Shown here: positions 1-6,300 of the stretch, piece after piece | How positions within the stretch are numbered: the stretch's first letter is position 1 | Layout of the letters: every line of letters begins with the position of its first letter | DNA from: Verrucomicrobiales bacterium | Lineage (GTDB): Bacteria; Verrucomicrobiota; Verrucomicrobiia; Verrucomicrobiales; Verrucomicrobiaceae | Direction: 5' to 3' | Length of the DNA stretch: 7,898 nucleotides | Assembly: GCA_003453085.1 (NCBI GenBank) | Contig: DMMK01000007.1 | Coordinates: 1-7,898 of the forward strand | Program-made: the position numbers and the translations under genes | The notes under the pieces: generated by a model | What the model was told of the DNA's origin: nothing | The model's database searches: none | What the model saw: only the letters and a program-made list of their open reading frames with translations

Positions 1-58
1 GCCCAGCGGTGGATTCTAAGCTACTGCGTGAGCGCTTTCGTCGTAGCACCCACGAGCA

Positions 59-122
59 TGTCGGATTTCACACAGTCTTTGTCGTGGCGGAAAGAAGGCG
101 GATTCGAGTAGCATTCAATCAT
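59..122 (+). promoter_or_regulatory. Bipartite promoter-like element, copy 1 (upstream of the dehydrogenase gene)
   Basis: Positions 66-87 (TTTCACACAG...TTTGTCGTGG) match positions 6244-6265 exactly over 22 bp. The match extends left to TGTCG at 59-63, giving 27 of 29 bases in total. A spacer at 88-108 is not conserved (7 of 21 identical). A second block at 109-122, TAGCATTCAATCAT, matches 12 of 14 bases of 6287-6300. There are no gaps in the alignment. TAGCAT (109-114) resembles a -10 box, which would place transcription start near 121 with a leader of about 24 nt before the ATG at 145. No -35 hexamer is visible at the usual distance, so the 22-bp block could be an activator site centred near -44, or an unusual sigma-factor -35 region. 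It contains GTC-N3-GTC but no clear dyad. The repeat is seen directly; the promoter role is inferred. Confidence 0.6.
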
Positions 123-144
123 CCCGATCTTTCCACCCAACACC

Positions 145-942
145 ATGCGTCTCGAAAACAAAGTCATCCTCATCACTGGCAGTGCCACGGGCATCGGCAA
201 GGCCATTGCGAAACGTTGTGTCAGTGAAGGAGCCCGCGTGATCATCCACGGGCTGGAGGCAGACCTAACCGTCGAAGTCGTGACGGAACTGGGAGCGGAC
301 AAAGCCGTGGCTCATGTGGAAGACCTCACGAATGAAGGCTGCCCGCAGCGCCTGGTGGATCTCGCCTTGGGCACCTTTGGTCGGCTGGATGCCGTGGTGA
401 ACAACGCGGCTATGGTTTCTCAGGGGAACATCCACACCACCGATGCCGCCTTCTTCATGAAGATGATGTCGGTGAATGCCTTGGCTCCCTTTCTCCTCAC
501 TCAGGCCGCTTTGCCGGCACTGACGAAGACGGGTGGCAGCGTGCTGAACATCGGCAGTGTGAATGCTTACAGTGGTGAGCCCAACCTGCTGCCTTACAGC
601 ATCTCCAAAGGCGCATTGATGACCCTCACTCGCAATCTGGGCGACACCCTCATGCGCGAAAACGGCGTGCGGGTGAACCAGATCAACCCCGGCTGGGTGC
701 TCACAGAAAATGAGGCGAAACGCAAACGCGAGCACGGTCTGCGCGAGGACTGGTACACGGATCTTCCCAAAGTCTATGCCCCTGCCGGACGCATCCTTTG
801 GCCGGAGGAAATCGCCGCTGCGGCCATCTACTGGCTGGCGGATGAAAGCGGCCCCATCAGCGGCCAGGTCATGGATCTGGAGCAGCACCCTTTCATCGGT
901 CGCAATCCGCCCAAAGACACCTCCACGATTCCAAGCAAATAA
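145..942 (+). CDS. Short-chain dehydrogenase/reductase (SDR), classical type
   Basis: This is an NAD(P)-dependent cytoplasmic oxidoreductase of the classical SDR family, 265 residues against the usual 250 or so. The Rossmann fold is complete. The nucleotide-binding glycine motif TGSATGIG is at 11-18, E59-D60 occupies the adenine-contact position, and NNAA is at 86-89. The catalytic set is N111, S138 (in IGSVN), Y151 and K155 (YSISK), followed by NPG at 181-183. All catalytic residues are present, so it should be active. The substrate cannot be read from sequence; the neighbouring sugar isomerase-like gene suggests a sugar, sugar acid or polyol. Residues 185-212 form a charged lid-like insert before the C-terminal GPISGQ region. 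The ATG at 145 lies just before the first beta strand (KVILITG) and gives the normal family N-terminus. The preceding bases are pyrimidine-rich with no Shine-Dalgarno sequence. The gene lies 57 bp after the repeated 22-bp block and is probably the first gene of an operon with the next one. Confidence 0.94.
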   Translation: MRLENKVILITGSATGIGKAIAKRCVSEGARVIIHGLEADLTVEVVTELGADKAVAHVEDLTNEGCPQRLVDLALGTFGRLDAVVNNAAMVSQGNIHTTDAAFFMKMMSVNALAPFLLTQAALPALTKTGGSVLNIGSVNAYSGEPNLLPYSISKGALMTLTRNLGDTLMRENGVRVNQINPGWVLTENEAKRKREHGLREDWYTDLPKVYAPAGRILWPEEIAAAAIYWLADESGPISGQVMDLEQHPFIGRNPPKDTSTIPSK

Positions 943-980
943 TTCGTTAGGCCGTCTTTCCTGCACCCCTTTTCATTGCC

Positions 981-1865
981 ATGCCCAAGCTCGCCGCCTT
1001 CCCCAAAGCCTTCATGCAGCAGCTCTGCAAAGAGGGCACCATGTCTGTTTCGGAATGGATCGCCCTTGCCTCCAAGCTCGATATTCAAGGCCTGGAATGG
1101 TATGCAGGCTTCCTGGAAATGGCCGATGAGAAAAACTGGCTCCGCTTTCGTCGTGAGGTGGAGGACACGGGCAAGGTCATCCCCATGATGTGCTGCTCCC
1201 CGGACTTCACACATCCCGATGCGGCCTTTCGTGAAAAGGAGATCGCCAAACAAAAGCGCTGGATTGATATGACCCAGGTGCTTGGCGGTAGCTACTGCCG
1301 CGTGCTCAGCGGCCAGCGTCGTCCTGAACTGAGCGTCGATGAGGGCGTGAAACTAGCGGCCGATTCCATCCACGCCTGCCTGCCTTATGCGCAGGAACGT
1401 GGCATCACTTTGATCATCGAAAATCATTACAAAGACGACTTCTGGGAATACCCGGAGTTTGCGCAAAAGATGGCCGTTTTCTGCCAGCTCGTGGCCGCCG
1501 TGGAGCACCCCTTTTTCGGGGTGAACTATGACCCTAGCAATACCTACCTCGCCGGGGAAGATCCCCTTGAGCTTTTAAAGCGGGTGTCTCACCGCGTGGT
1601 CACCATGCATGCCAGCGACCGCTACCTCGCCGAGGGCACCATCGAAGATCTGCGCAAAGAAGAAGGCGGAGCCATGGGCTATGCCAAGCGCCTTCGTCAT
1701 GGCGAGATCGGCAAAGGTCTGAATGACTACGACGCCATCTTTGCCGAACTCAAAAGCCAAGGCTTCGATGGCTGGATCAGCATCGAAGACGGGGTGGATG
1801 GCATGGACCAACTGGCCCGCAGCGTGGACTTCCTGAAACGGAAGATCGCGCAGCATTGGGGCTGA
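981..1865 (+). CDS. Sugar phosphate isomerase/epimerase-like TIM-barrel protein
   Basis: This 294-residue protein fits the xylose isomerase-like TIM-barrel family (AP endonuclease family 2 fold), which includes sugar isomerases, epimerases and inositol-pathway enzymes. Barrel strands and likely divalent-metal ligands appear in the expected order: GLEWY with E39, E147 in LIIENHY, D184 in NYDPSN, H210 in TMHASD and E269 in ISIED. The RHGEIGKG segment (239-246) matches the family's H-G-x-G substrate/metal loop. No signal peptide is present, so it should be cytoplasmic. The start at 981 is preferred because residues 4-12 form the first barrel strand. A start at Met21 (1041) has a better purine-rich leader (AGAGGG at 1031-1036) but would remove that strand. 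The gene follows the dehydrogenase after 38 bp on the same strand, consistent with co-transcription and successive steps on one carbohydrate. The exact substrate is unknown. It ends 12 bp before the stop of the convergent phosphatase gene. Confidence 0.9.
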   Translation: MPKLAAFPKAFMQQLCKEGTMSVSEWIALASKLDIQGLEWYAGFLEMADEKNWLRFRREVEDTGKVIPMMCCSPDFTHPDAAFREKEIAKQKRWIDMTQVLGGSYCRVLSGQRRPELSVDEGVKLAADSIHACLPYAQERGITLIIENHYKDDFWEYPEFAQKMAVFCQLVAAVEHPFFGVNYDPSNTYLAGEDPLELLKRVSHRVVTMHASDRYLAEGTIEDLRKEEGGAMGYAKRLRHGEIGKGLNDYDAIFAELKSQGFDGWISIEDGVDGMDQLARSVDFLKRKIAQHWG

Positions 1866-1877
1866 TCCTGCCTCGGG

Positions 1878-3470
1878 TCAGCGCAGGCCAAACTCCACCC
1901 GTTCGGGTGTTTGGCCGTCCAGGTTTTCGCATTCCCAGTTCACCCAAAGCTTCTGGTCATCGCCCTCCTTCAGCCAGGCGAAGTTGCGGCATCGCAGGTA
2001 GCGGTCCTTGGCCCCGACGGCGCGGGTCATTTTGGCGACGACAGGCTGGCCTTGGATGCCGTGATCCGCATCCGAACTGATTGCCTTCAACCCTTCCCAG
2101 GCGAGTGCTCCAGGAGCCGGATGCATGATGGCCGAGGAAATGACCTGGGCGATCTCCGCCGGCGCATCGGTTCTCTCTAGAAAGCCGAGGGCACCGACAT
2201 GCACATCGCCAGAGAGGAGCGTAACGCGGTTGTACTTTCCTTCCGGGTTGCCATCATGCTTGAGAGTCTTGAAAAGATGATGCACCAGACGGTCTCGCTC
2301 CCCCTCATGCGTATGGTGGCTCCAGTGATCCCGCAGATCATCCTCGCCTCCATGCTCGCCGGGCAACTCGGAGACCCAGTTGTGAAAACGGCGATACACC
2401 ACGGGCACTGGGGAGACGACGAGCAATGTGCTTTTGATGTTTTTGGCGGCGGTCGGCTTGCTGCTTTCAAGCCACTTCAAGATCTGGCTCCATTGATTGC
2501 TATCCATGACTTGGCTGGGAGTCCGGTGCGTACGGTTGTCCATGACCAGGATGTCATAGGTGCCGAACTTCAGCCCCTGGCTGTAGTGGCGTGGGCGTGC
2601 AGACTTGCGATCCAGCAGCGAGCGATTGGCGGATTTGCCGCGGATCTGGTAAACCTCGAAGGCTTGCCGGGCGGCCTCAAAGGCCTCTTTGTAGTACGGG
2701 ATCTTCTTCTCAGAGGCCTGGTAAGAACCCCAGCCGTCGAAGATGTCATGGTCATCCCACATCATCACGCTCGGCACAGAGGCCATCATCTGGACCATGG
2801 CGGTGTGGGGATACTCGAAGGTTTGCTGGCCCTTCACCTGTACGATGCGCCCCCAGGTCATGAGGTAGTGATCAAAGTAGGCTTTGAGGAAGTCGTTCAC
2901 ATTCGGGGGGCCTTGCGGCTTTTCGCCGGGTTTCAGCCAGGTCCACACCCGGGCAAAGCTGCCTTCTTTACGAGCCAGATCATCGCAGTAAAGCTGGTCA
3001 CCGCCCATCAGCAGCAGGCTCAGCGGCTCCTGGTCGTGCATGGTTTTCATCCGCTCCCAGAGGGCCAGGGGATTGATGCCGCTCATGGCATTCGGATCCG
3101 TGAAGCCATTGCATGAGCAAAAGGCGATGCGCGGTTGTTGAGCGGGCGTGAGTTTGCCTGGCAAATGGAAGCTCCAATGATCCTCGCCACACACATTCTT
3201 GAGGCGGGTGTTTCCACGCTTCACCGAGTACGCCACGGAACGGGCTGCCACCCCGGCCGCGAAGGGTGCCAGGGGAATTTCCCCTCGCCACACGCGGCTT
3301 TTGTCAGGAAGGGAGGCCGTGATGGCTTTCATGGGGATGTCCTGGCCATCCACGTTCCAGGTGGGGGCCGTTCCCTGGGCCCGCACGATCACCGTGTACA
3401 GGCTCTGGCCATTCTCTTCATCCCATTCATACCCCAACACGGGGCCCAACAGAAGTTCATATGATGCCAT
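1878..3470 (-). CDS. PhoD-like metallophosphatase (alkaline phosphatase D family)
   Basis: This 530-residue protein belongs to the PhoD-like calcineurin-fold metallophosphatases, which hydrolyse phosphomonoesters or phosphodiesters. An N-terminal beta-sandwich-like region (about 1-110) precedes the catalytic domain. Diagnostic motifs appear in order: AFCSCNG (116-122), GGDQLYCDD (156-164), MMWDDHDIFDGWGSY (236-250), VMDNRTHRT (309-317), VVSPVPVVYR (351-360) and LLSGDVHVGALGF (418-430). The aspartates and histidines in these blocks are the expected metal ligands. Bacillus-type PhoD is a Tat-exported enzyme. Here the N-terminus (MASYELLLGPVLGYEW) has no twin arginine, hydrophobic core or cleavage site, so a cytoplasmic location is inferred. 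The ATG at 3470-3468 is the first good start and has no Shine-Dalgarno sequence (CACCTTAAACTGAAATCACC precedes it). The gene is convergent with the isomerase and divergent from the surface-protein gene, so it is probably transcribed alone. The physiological substrate is unknown, and no phosphate-regulation box was recognised. Confidence 0.93.
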   Translation of the reverse strand: MASYELLLGPVLGYEWDEENGQSLYTVIVRAQGTAPTWNVDGQDIPMKAITASLPDKSRVWRGEIPLAPFAAGVAARSVAYSVKRGNTRLKNVCGEDHWSFHLPGKLTPAQQPRIAFCSCNGFTDPNAMSGINPLALWERMKTMHDQEPLSLLLMGGDQLYCDDLARKEGSFARVWTWLKPGEKPQGPPNVNDFLKAYFDHYLMTWGRIVQVKGQQTFEYPHTAMVQMMASVPSVMMWDDHDIFDGWGSYQASEKKIPYYKEAFEAARQAFEVYQIRGKSANRSLLDRKSARPRHYSQGLKFGTYDILVMDNRTHRTPSQVMDSNQWSQILKWLESSKPTAAKNIKSTLLVVSPVPVVYRRFHNWVSELPGEHGGEDDLRDHWSHHTHEGERDRLVHHLFKTLKHDGNPEGKYNRVTLLSGDVHVGALGFLERTDAPAEIAQVISSAIMHPAPGALAWEGLKAISSDADHGIQGQPVVAKMTRAVGAKDRYLRCRNFAWLKEGDDQKLWVNWECENLDGQTPERVEFGLR

Positions 3471-3550
3471 GGTGATTTCAGTTTAAGGTGAATACGAGAC
3501 TATCTTAGCGTGCCTGCTCTGAATAGATCGAGCAAAAAAGCGGCCAAGCA

Positions 3551-3579
3551 GGCAAGTTCCTCGGAATCATCGGCTTGCC
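3551..3579. promoter_or_regulatory. Candidate operator-like inverted repeat in the divergent intergenic region
   Basis: The 225 bp between the divergent phosphatase and PEP-CTERM genes (3471-3695) contain no gene. The clearest structure is GGCAAG (3551-3556) paired with CTTGCC (3574-3579), separated by 17 bp that include a second small palindrome, TTCC-TC-GGAA (3557-3566). The arms lie about 80 bp from the phosphatase start and about 115 bp from the surface-protein start, suitable for a shared regulator. Six-base arms can arise by chance, and no promoter on either strand could be assigned with confidence. On the minus strand, TAAGAT (rc of 3510-3515) is a possible -10 for the phosphatase gene, but no matching -35 lies at standard spacing. 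Confidence 0.2.
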
Positions 3580-3674
3580 AGTCAGAGACGGGAGGTCCCT
3601 AAACGAGTGCTAGGGGTTTTCTTTGCGTCGGACTGAAGGCCCTCTGTCGAGAATTGATCTTGGTTCAGTGTTTA

Positions 3675-3694
3675 CGGTGTGATTACATTCACCG
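3675..3694 (+). other. Small hairpin directly before the PEP-CTERM protein start codon
   Basis: CGGTG (3675-3679) and CACCG (3690-3694) form a perfect 5-bp stem around a 10-nt loop, ending one base before the ATG at 3696. In mRNA this would sit in the ribosome landing area of a gene with no Shine-Dalgarno sequence, so it could influence initiation. The stem is short and may be fortuitous. Confidence 0.25.
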
Positions 3695-3695
3695 A

Positions 3696-6215
3696 ATGAG
3701 ATCCCCCCGCTCATACCCAACCTTCGCCCGCACTCTTTTTCTGGCCATCACTGGTCTTCCTTTGGTTTCCCACGGGGCTACGTACACGTGGGTGCCGACG
3801 GCTGCCGGCACTACTTATGACTGGAACAGCGCCGCCAATTGGACGCCCGCCACGGCTTTCCCCAATGCCGTGGATGACATGGCCAATGTGAACAACAATC
3901 TCGCTGGAAACCAAACCATCCGGCTGAACCAGCAGATCACTTTGGGGACGCTGAACCTGGGAGACTCCACCTCCACCTATTACGGCATCACCCTGAATTC
4001 AGGAACGGGAGGTTCATTGGTTTTTCAGACAACGTCAGGTTCGGCCTTACTGGCGCGCTTGGCGAACAGCAACGCGACGGATGTGATCAATGCCGATGTG
4101 CTGTTGAATTCGCCCCTGAATGTCAGCCTGGCGGCAGGCAGCAGCAATGGCATCCGCCTGGCTGGGCTCGTGTCTGGAGCGAATGGCATTGACGTCACCG
4201 TGCCCACTATGCCCACGGGTTCGCTCAACGGCTTTTTGGAACTGACCAACACGAACAACAGTTACACGGGAGACACGGTGGTCTCCAATGGAGTGCTGGT
4301 TTTCCGTGGCAGCGTGCTCAGCGGGCAAAACAGCGCGTTGGGCAACTCCACCTCCGCCGTGAAGGTGGGCAGTGCAAACACGGCCATCAGCACGACCGAC
4401 ATCCGGAACAACACCGCCACCCAGCTCCGGCTGCGAGCCTCGAACGACACGGAAAACTATGTTTTTGAGCGCGACCTAGACTTTTCCGGCAATACCGGCA
4501 CCAGCCCGCAGAACGGACGTGTGCGTTTTTCCCTGGATGGCGATGGGGCCGGTGGGCTGAATACCAACACGCTCACCATCAGTGGCGATGTGACCCTGGG
4601 CTCCAATGCGCGCAGCGTGGAGTTCCTCGTTACCCGTGAAGGGCAGACCATCTACTTCACAGGTCAGATCGCTTCTGGCACAGGCGGGAATGGCACCGTG
4701 TTTTGGGGGCCAGGGTCGCCTGGCACCAGCACCGATGGGCGAAACAATGGCACCATCCGTTTTTCGGATCTCGCCCGCACCTATGCCAATGGTCAAAACA
4801 TCACGGCAGGTACCGTCGTGATCGAAGGTTCCGTCGGCGCGGTGGGCACGGCCAGCCCCATCGGCACGCAGACCTTCAGCCTCGGGGATGGCAACGGCGG
4901 CAATCTTTATTCATCGAACACGGAGGGCGGCAGCCGCCGTTTGTTCATGGAGACACCCGGCAGCACCTTCGCCCGCAGTCTTTCTCCGGCAGGTGGCACC
5001 GGCACGAATCTGGCCGGTACAGGCAATGTTAATGGGGTGACCCCTGCTGTTTATCAGAGTCTGTATGGGAACTCGGGCAGCATGAACCTCATGAATGGGT
5101 ATGAGTTTGGCGGGCTGAATACCAGCGGCACCGTGACCTTCAGCGGCAACATCGCGGCTCAAAATGTTAACGTGCCGGTCACCGGTACGGCGGCCGGTGC
5201 AGGTGGCACCAATGTCATCACCGCCGTGCATAATTTTGCCCTCAGTGCGGCCACGGGGGGTACCACCGTTTTTTCCGGTATCATTTCCGGCAGCACGGCT
5301 CCCGTCGCTGGCTCGCAGACGCCCGGTGCCACCATGGCGGCCAACAACACCCGCATCACCATCAACCAATTTCGCAATCACGCCAATCTGGATACCAATC
5401 TCGATGGCTTGCCCGATGCCAATGCGAACCAGCTCGTCGGCACGGCTAAGCAGGGCACGGTGGTCTTCACGGCAGCCAATACCTATGGCGGCGGCACGGA
5501 GGTGCTGGGGGGCGCGCTGCTGGTGAACAACACCGGCGGCTCCGGCACAGGCACGGGGGCGGTCACCGTCACTGCGGGCGCACTGGGCGGCAATGGTTTC
5601 ATCGTGACCACCGCAGGAGTCGCGGTGAGTGCAGGGGCCATCCTTCGTCCTGGCGATCCCACGGTTTCCGGGGGCCTAGGTGCCCTCACGGTCACCGCAC
5701 CCGTCACTTTGAATGCCGCTGGCGGCAGCATCCTAGACTTTCAGATCAGCCGCACCACCAGCGATGTCAATGCCAGCAACCTTCTCGCCAATCTCAACCC
5801 CAATGGCACCATGAACTGGGATGCCATCGCGGCGAATGCAGGCGGCCTTTACGCCAAGGATGGCACCATCAATAACGACACCCTCGTCATCAATGGCACG
5901 CTCAATGTGAACAGCAGCGGCAGCACAAATGTGAAGATCGGGGCAGCCTCGGGTGGCGAAAACTTGAACTACTCGGCGGGGATGGTCTGGGATCTCATGG
6001 ACTGGACCACGATGGTGAATGGTTCCGAGACTTCCTACACTTTTGAAGTGGACAGCGCGCTGCAAAACTACCTGGACCTCAATGGCCTCATGCTGGATAC
6101 CAGCCGCTTTTGGGACACCGGCTTTGTCGGCATTGTCGTGGTGCCCGAGCCTTCCCGAGCCGTCCTGCTGCTGATGGCTTTGGGTGCCTTGCTCATGCGC
6201 CGTCGGCGTGCCTGA
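3696..6215 (+). CDS. PEP-CTERM surface protein with autotransporter-associated beta-strand repeats
   Basis: This 839-residue protein is predicted to be exported and processed by an exosortase. Residues 1-28 form a signal peptide: arginines at 2, 5 and 12, a hydrophobic core TLFLAITGLPLV, and likely cleavage after SHGA. The N-terminus of the mature part has the DWNSAANW (42-49) motif typical of beta-repeat passenger proteins. The body is rich in Gly, Thr, Asn and Ser. Its clearest beta-strand repeat is at about 587-635 (ANTYGGGTEVLGGALLV, then GAVTVTAGALGGNG). Weaker ones are near 180-226 (NNSYTGDTVVSNGVLVF) and 352-385. Residues 566-574, DTNLDGLPD, look like a calcium-binding loop. The C-terminus holds VPEPS (816-820), a short hydrophobic segment and RRRR (835-838), the PEP-CTERM sorting signal. 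No beta-barrel translocator is present, so it is not a true autotransporter. ATG 3696 is chosen over TTG 3654 because it starts directly with the signal peptide. Its role is probably in the cell envelope or matrix; no enzymatic domain is recognised. Confidence 0.94.
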   Translation: MRSPRSYPTFARTLFLAITGLPLVSHGATYTWVPTAAGTTYDWNSAANWTPATAFPNAVDDMANVNNNLAGNQTIRLNQQITLGTLNLGDSTSTYYGITLNSGTGGSLVFQTTSGSALLARLANSNATDVINADVLLNSPLNVSLAAGSSNGIRLAGLVSGANGIDVTVPTMPTGSLNGFLELTNTNNSYTGDTVVSNGVLVFRGSVLSGQNSALGNSTSAVKVGSANTAISTTDIRNNTATQLRLRASNDTENYVFERDLDFSGNTGTSPQNGRVRFSLDGDGAGGLNTNTLTISGDVTLGSNARSVEFLVTREGQTIYFTGQIASGTGGNGTVFWGPGSPGTSTDGRNNGTIRFSDLARTYANGQNITAGTVVIEGSVGAVGTASPIGTQTFSLGDGNGGNLYSSNTEGGSRRLFMETPGSTFARSLSPAGGTGTNLAGTGNVNGVTPAVYQSLYGNSGSMNLMNGYEFGGLNTSGTVTFSGNIAAQNVNVPVTGTAAGAGGTNVITAVHNFALSAATGGTTVFSGIISGSTAPVAGSQTPGATMAANNTRITINQFRNHANLDTNLDGLPDANANQLVGTAKQGTVVFTAANTYGGGTEVLGGALLVNNTGGSGTGTGAVTVTAGALGGNGFIVTTAGVAVSAGAILRPGDPTVSGGLGALTVTAPVTLNAAGGSILDFQISRTTSDVNASNLLANLNPNGTMNWDAIAANAGGLYAKDGTINNDTLVINGTLNVNSSGSTNVKIGAASGGENLNYSAGMVWDLMDWTTMVNGSETSYTFEVDSALQNYLDLNGLMLDTSRFWDTGFVGIVVVPEPSRAVLLLMALGALLMRRRRA

Positions 6216-6236
6216 TTGGCAAAGCTTGGGCGCGGG

Positions 6237-6300
6237 TGTCGCGTTTCACACAGTCTTTGTCGTGGTCAAGCGGGGCCTGGTTTCGTTAGGATTCCATCAT
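6237..6300 (+). promoter_or_regulatory. Bipartite promoter-like element, copy 2 (upstream of the beta-helix gene)
   Basis: This is the second copy of the element at 59-122. The exact 22-bp block is at 6244-6265, TGTCG at 6237-6241 extends it, and the second block TAGGATTCCATCAT is at 6287-6300. The 21-bp spacer between blocks has the same length in both copies. If TAGGAT (6287-6292) is a -10 box, transcription would begin near 6299, the A of the start codon, giving a leaderless or nearly leaderless mRNA. AGGA at 6288-6291 could instead act as a Shine-Dalgarno sequence with 7-nt spacing. Against that as the sole role, the same block is kept in copy 1, where no start codon follows it. No terminator for the preceding gene is visible in 6216-6298. 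Confidence 0.6.

Noticed and set aside
1..58. Tail of an upstream gene
   Set aside because: A frame reading ...PSGGF ends at TAA 17-19, and another is open to TAG 109-111. Neither is long enough or recognisable enough to call a gene.
265..966. Long minus-strand open frame opposite the dehydrogenase gene
   Set aside because: It lies antisense to a gene with a complete set of SDR motifs, and its translation shows no recognisable domain. It is a shadow of GC-rich coding sequence.
1041..1043. Met21 as the start of the isomerase-like protein
   Set aside because: It has an AGAGGG leader, but it would delete the first beta strand of the barrel, which family members normally keep.
1867..1887. CCTGC...GCAGG hairpin at the end of the isomerase gene as a terminator
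   Set aside because: It is only a 5-bp stem with an 11-nt loop and no T run, and it extends into the convergent coding sequence.
2199..3116. 305-codon plus-strand open frame opposite the phosphatase gene
   Set aside because: The minus strand encodes all PhoD-family motifs here. The antisense translation is rich in His, Gly, Leu and Val with no family features, so it is a mirror-frame artefact.
3616..3660. Possible third copy of the bipartite element upstream of the PEP-CTERM gene (TCTTTGCGTCGG)
   Set aside because: Only 8 of 12 bases match the end of block 1, and the second block at the expected spacing matches poorly.
3632..3669. ACTGAA...TTCAGT inverted repeat
   Set aside because: Six-base arms around a 26-nt loop are expected by chance, and nothing else supports them.
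3654..3695. Upstream TTG start for the PEP-CTERM protein
   Set aside because: It would add 14 residues (ILVQCLRC...) before an otherwise standard signal peptide. ATG 3696 gives a normal n-region.
4911..5381. Minus-strand open frame inside the PEP-CTERM gene
   Set aside because: It is Gly/Arg/Ala-rich antisense sequence to a continuous repeat protein, with no start-region or domain support.
6197..6210. CGCCG/CGGCG palindrome at the end of the PEP-CTERM gene
   Set aside because: It encodes the C-terminal arginine run and has almost no loop and no T tract, so it is not a terminator.
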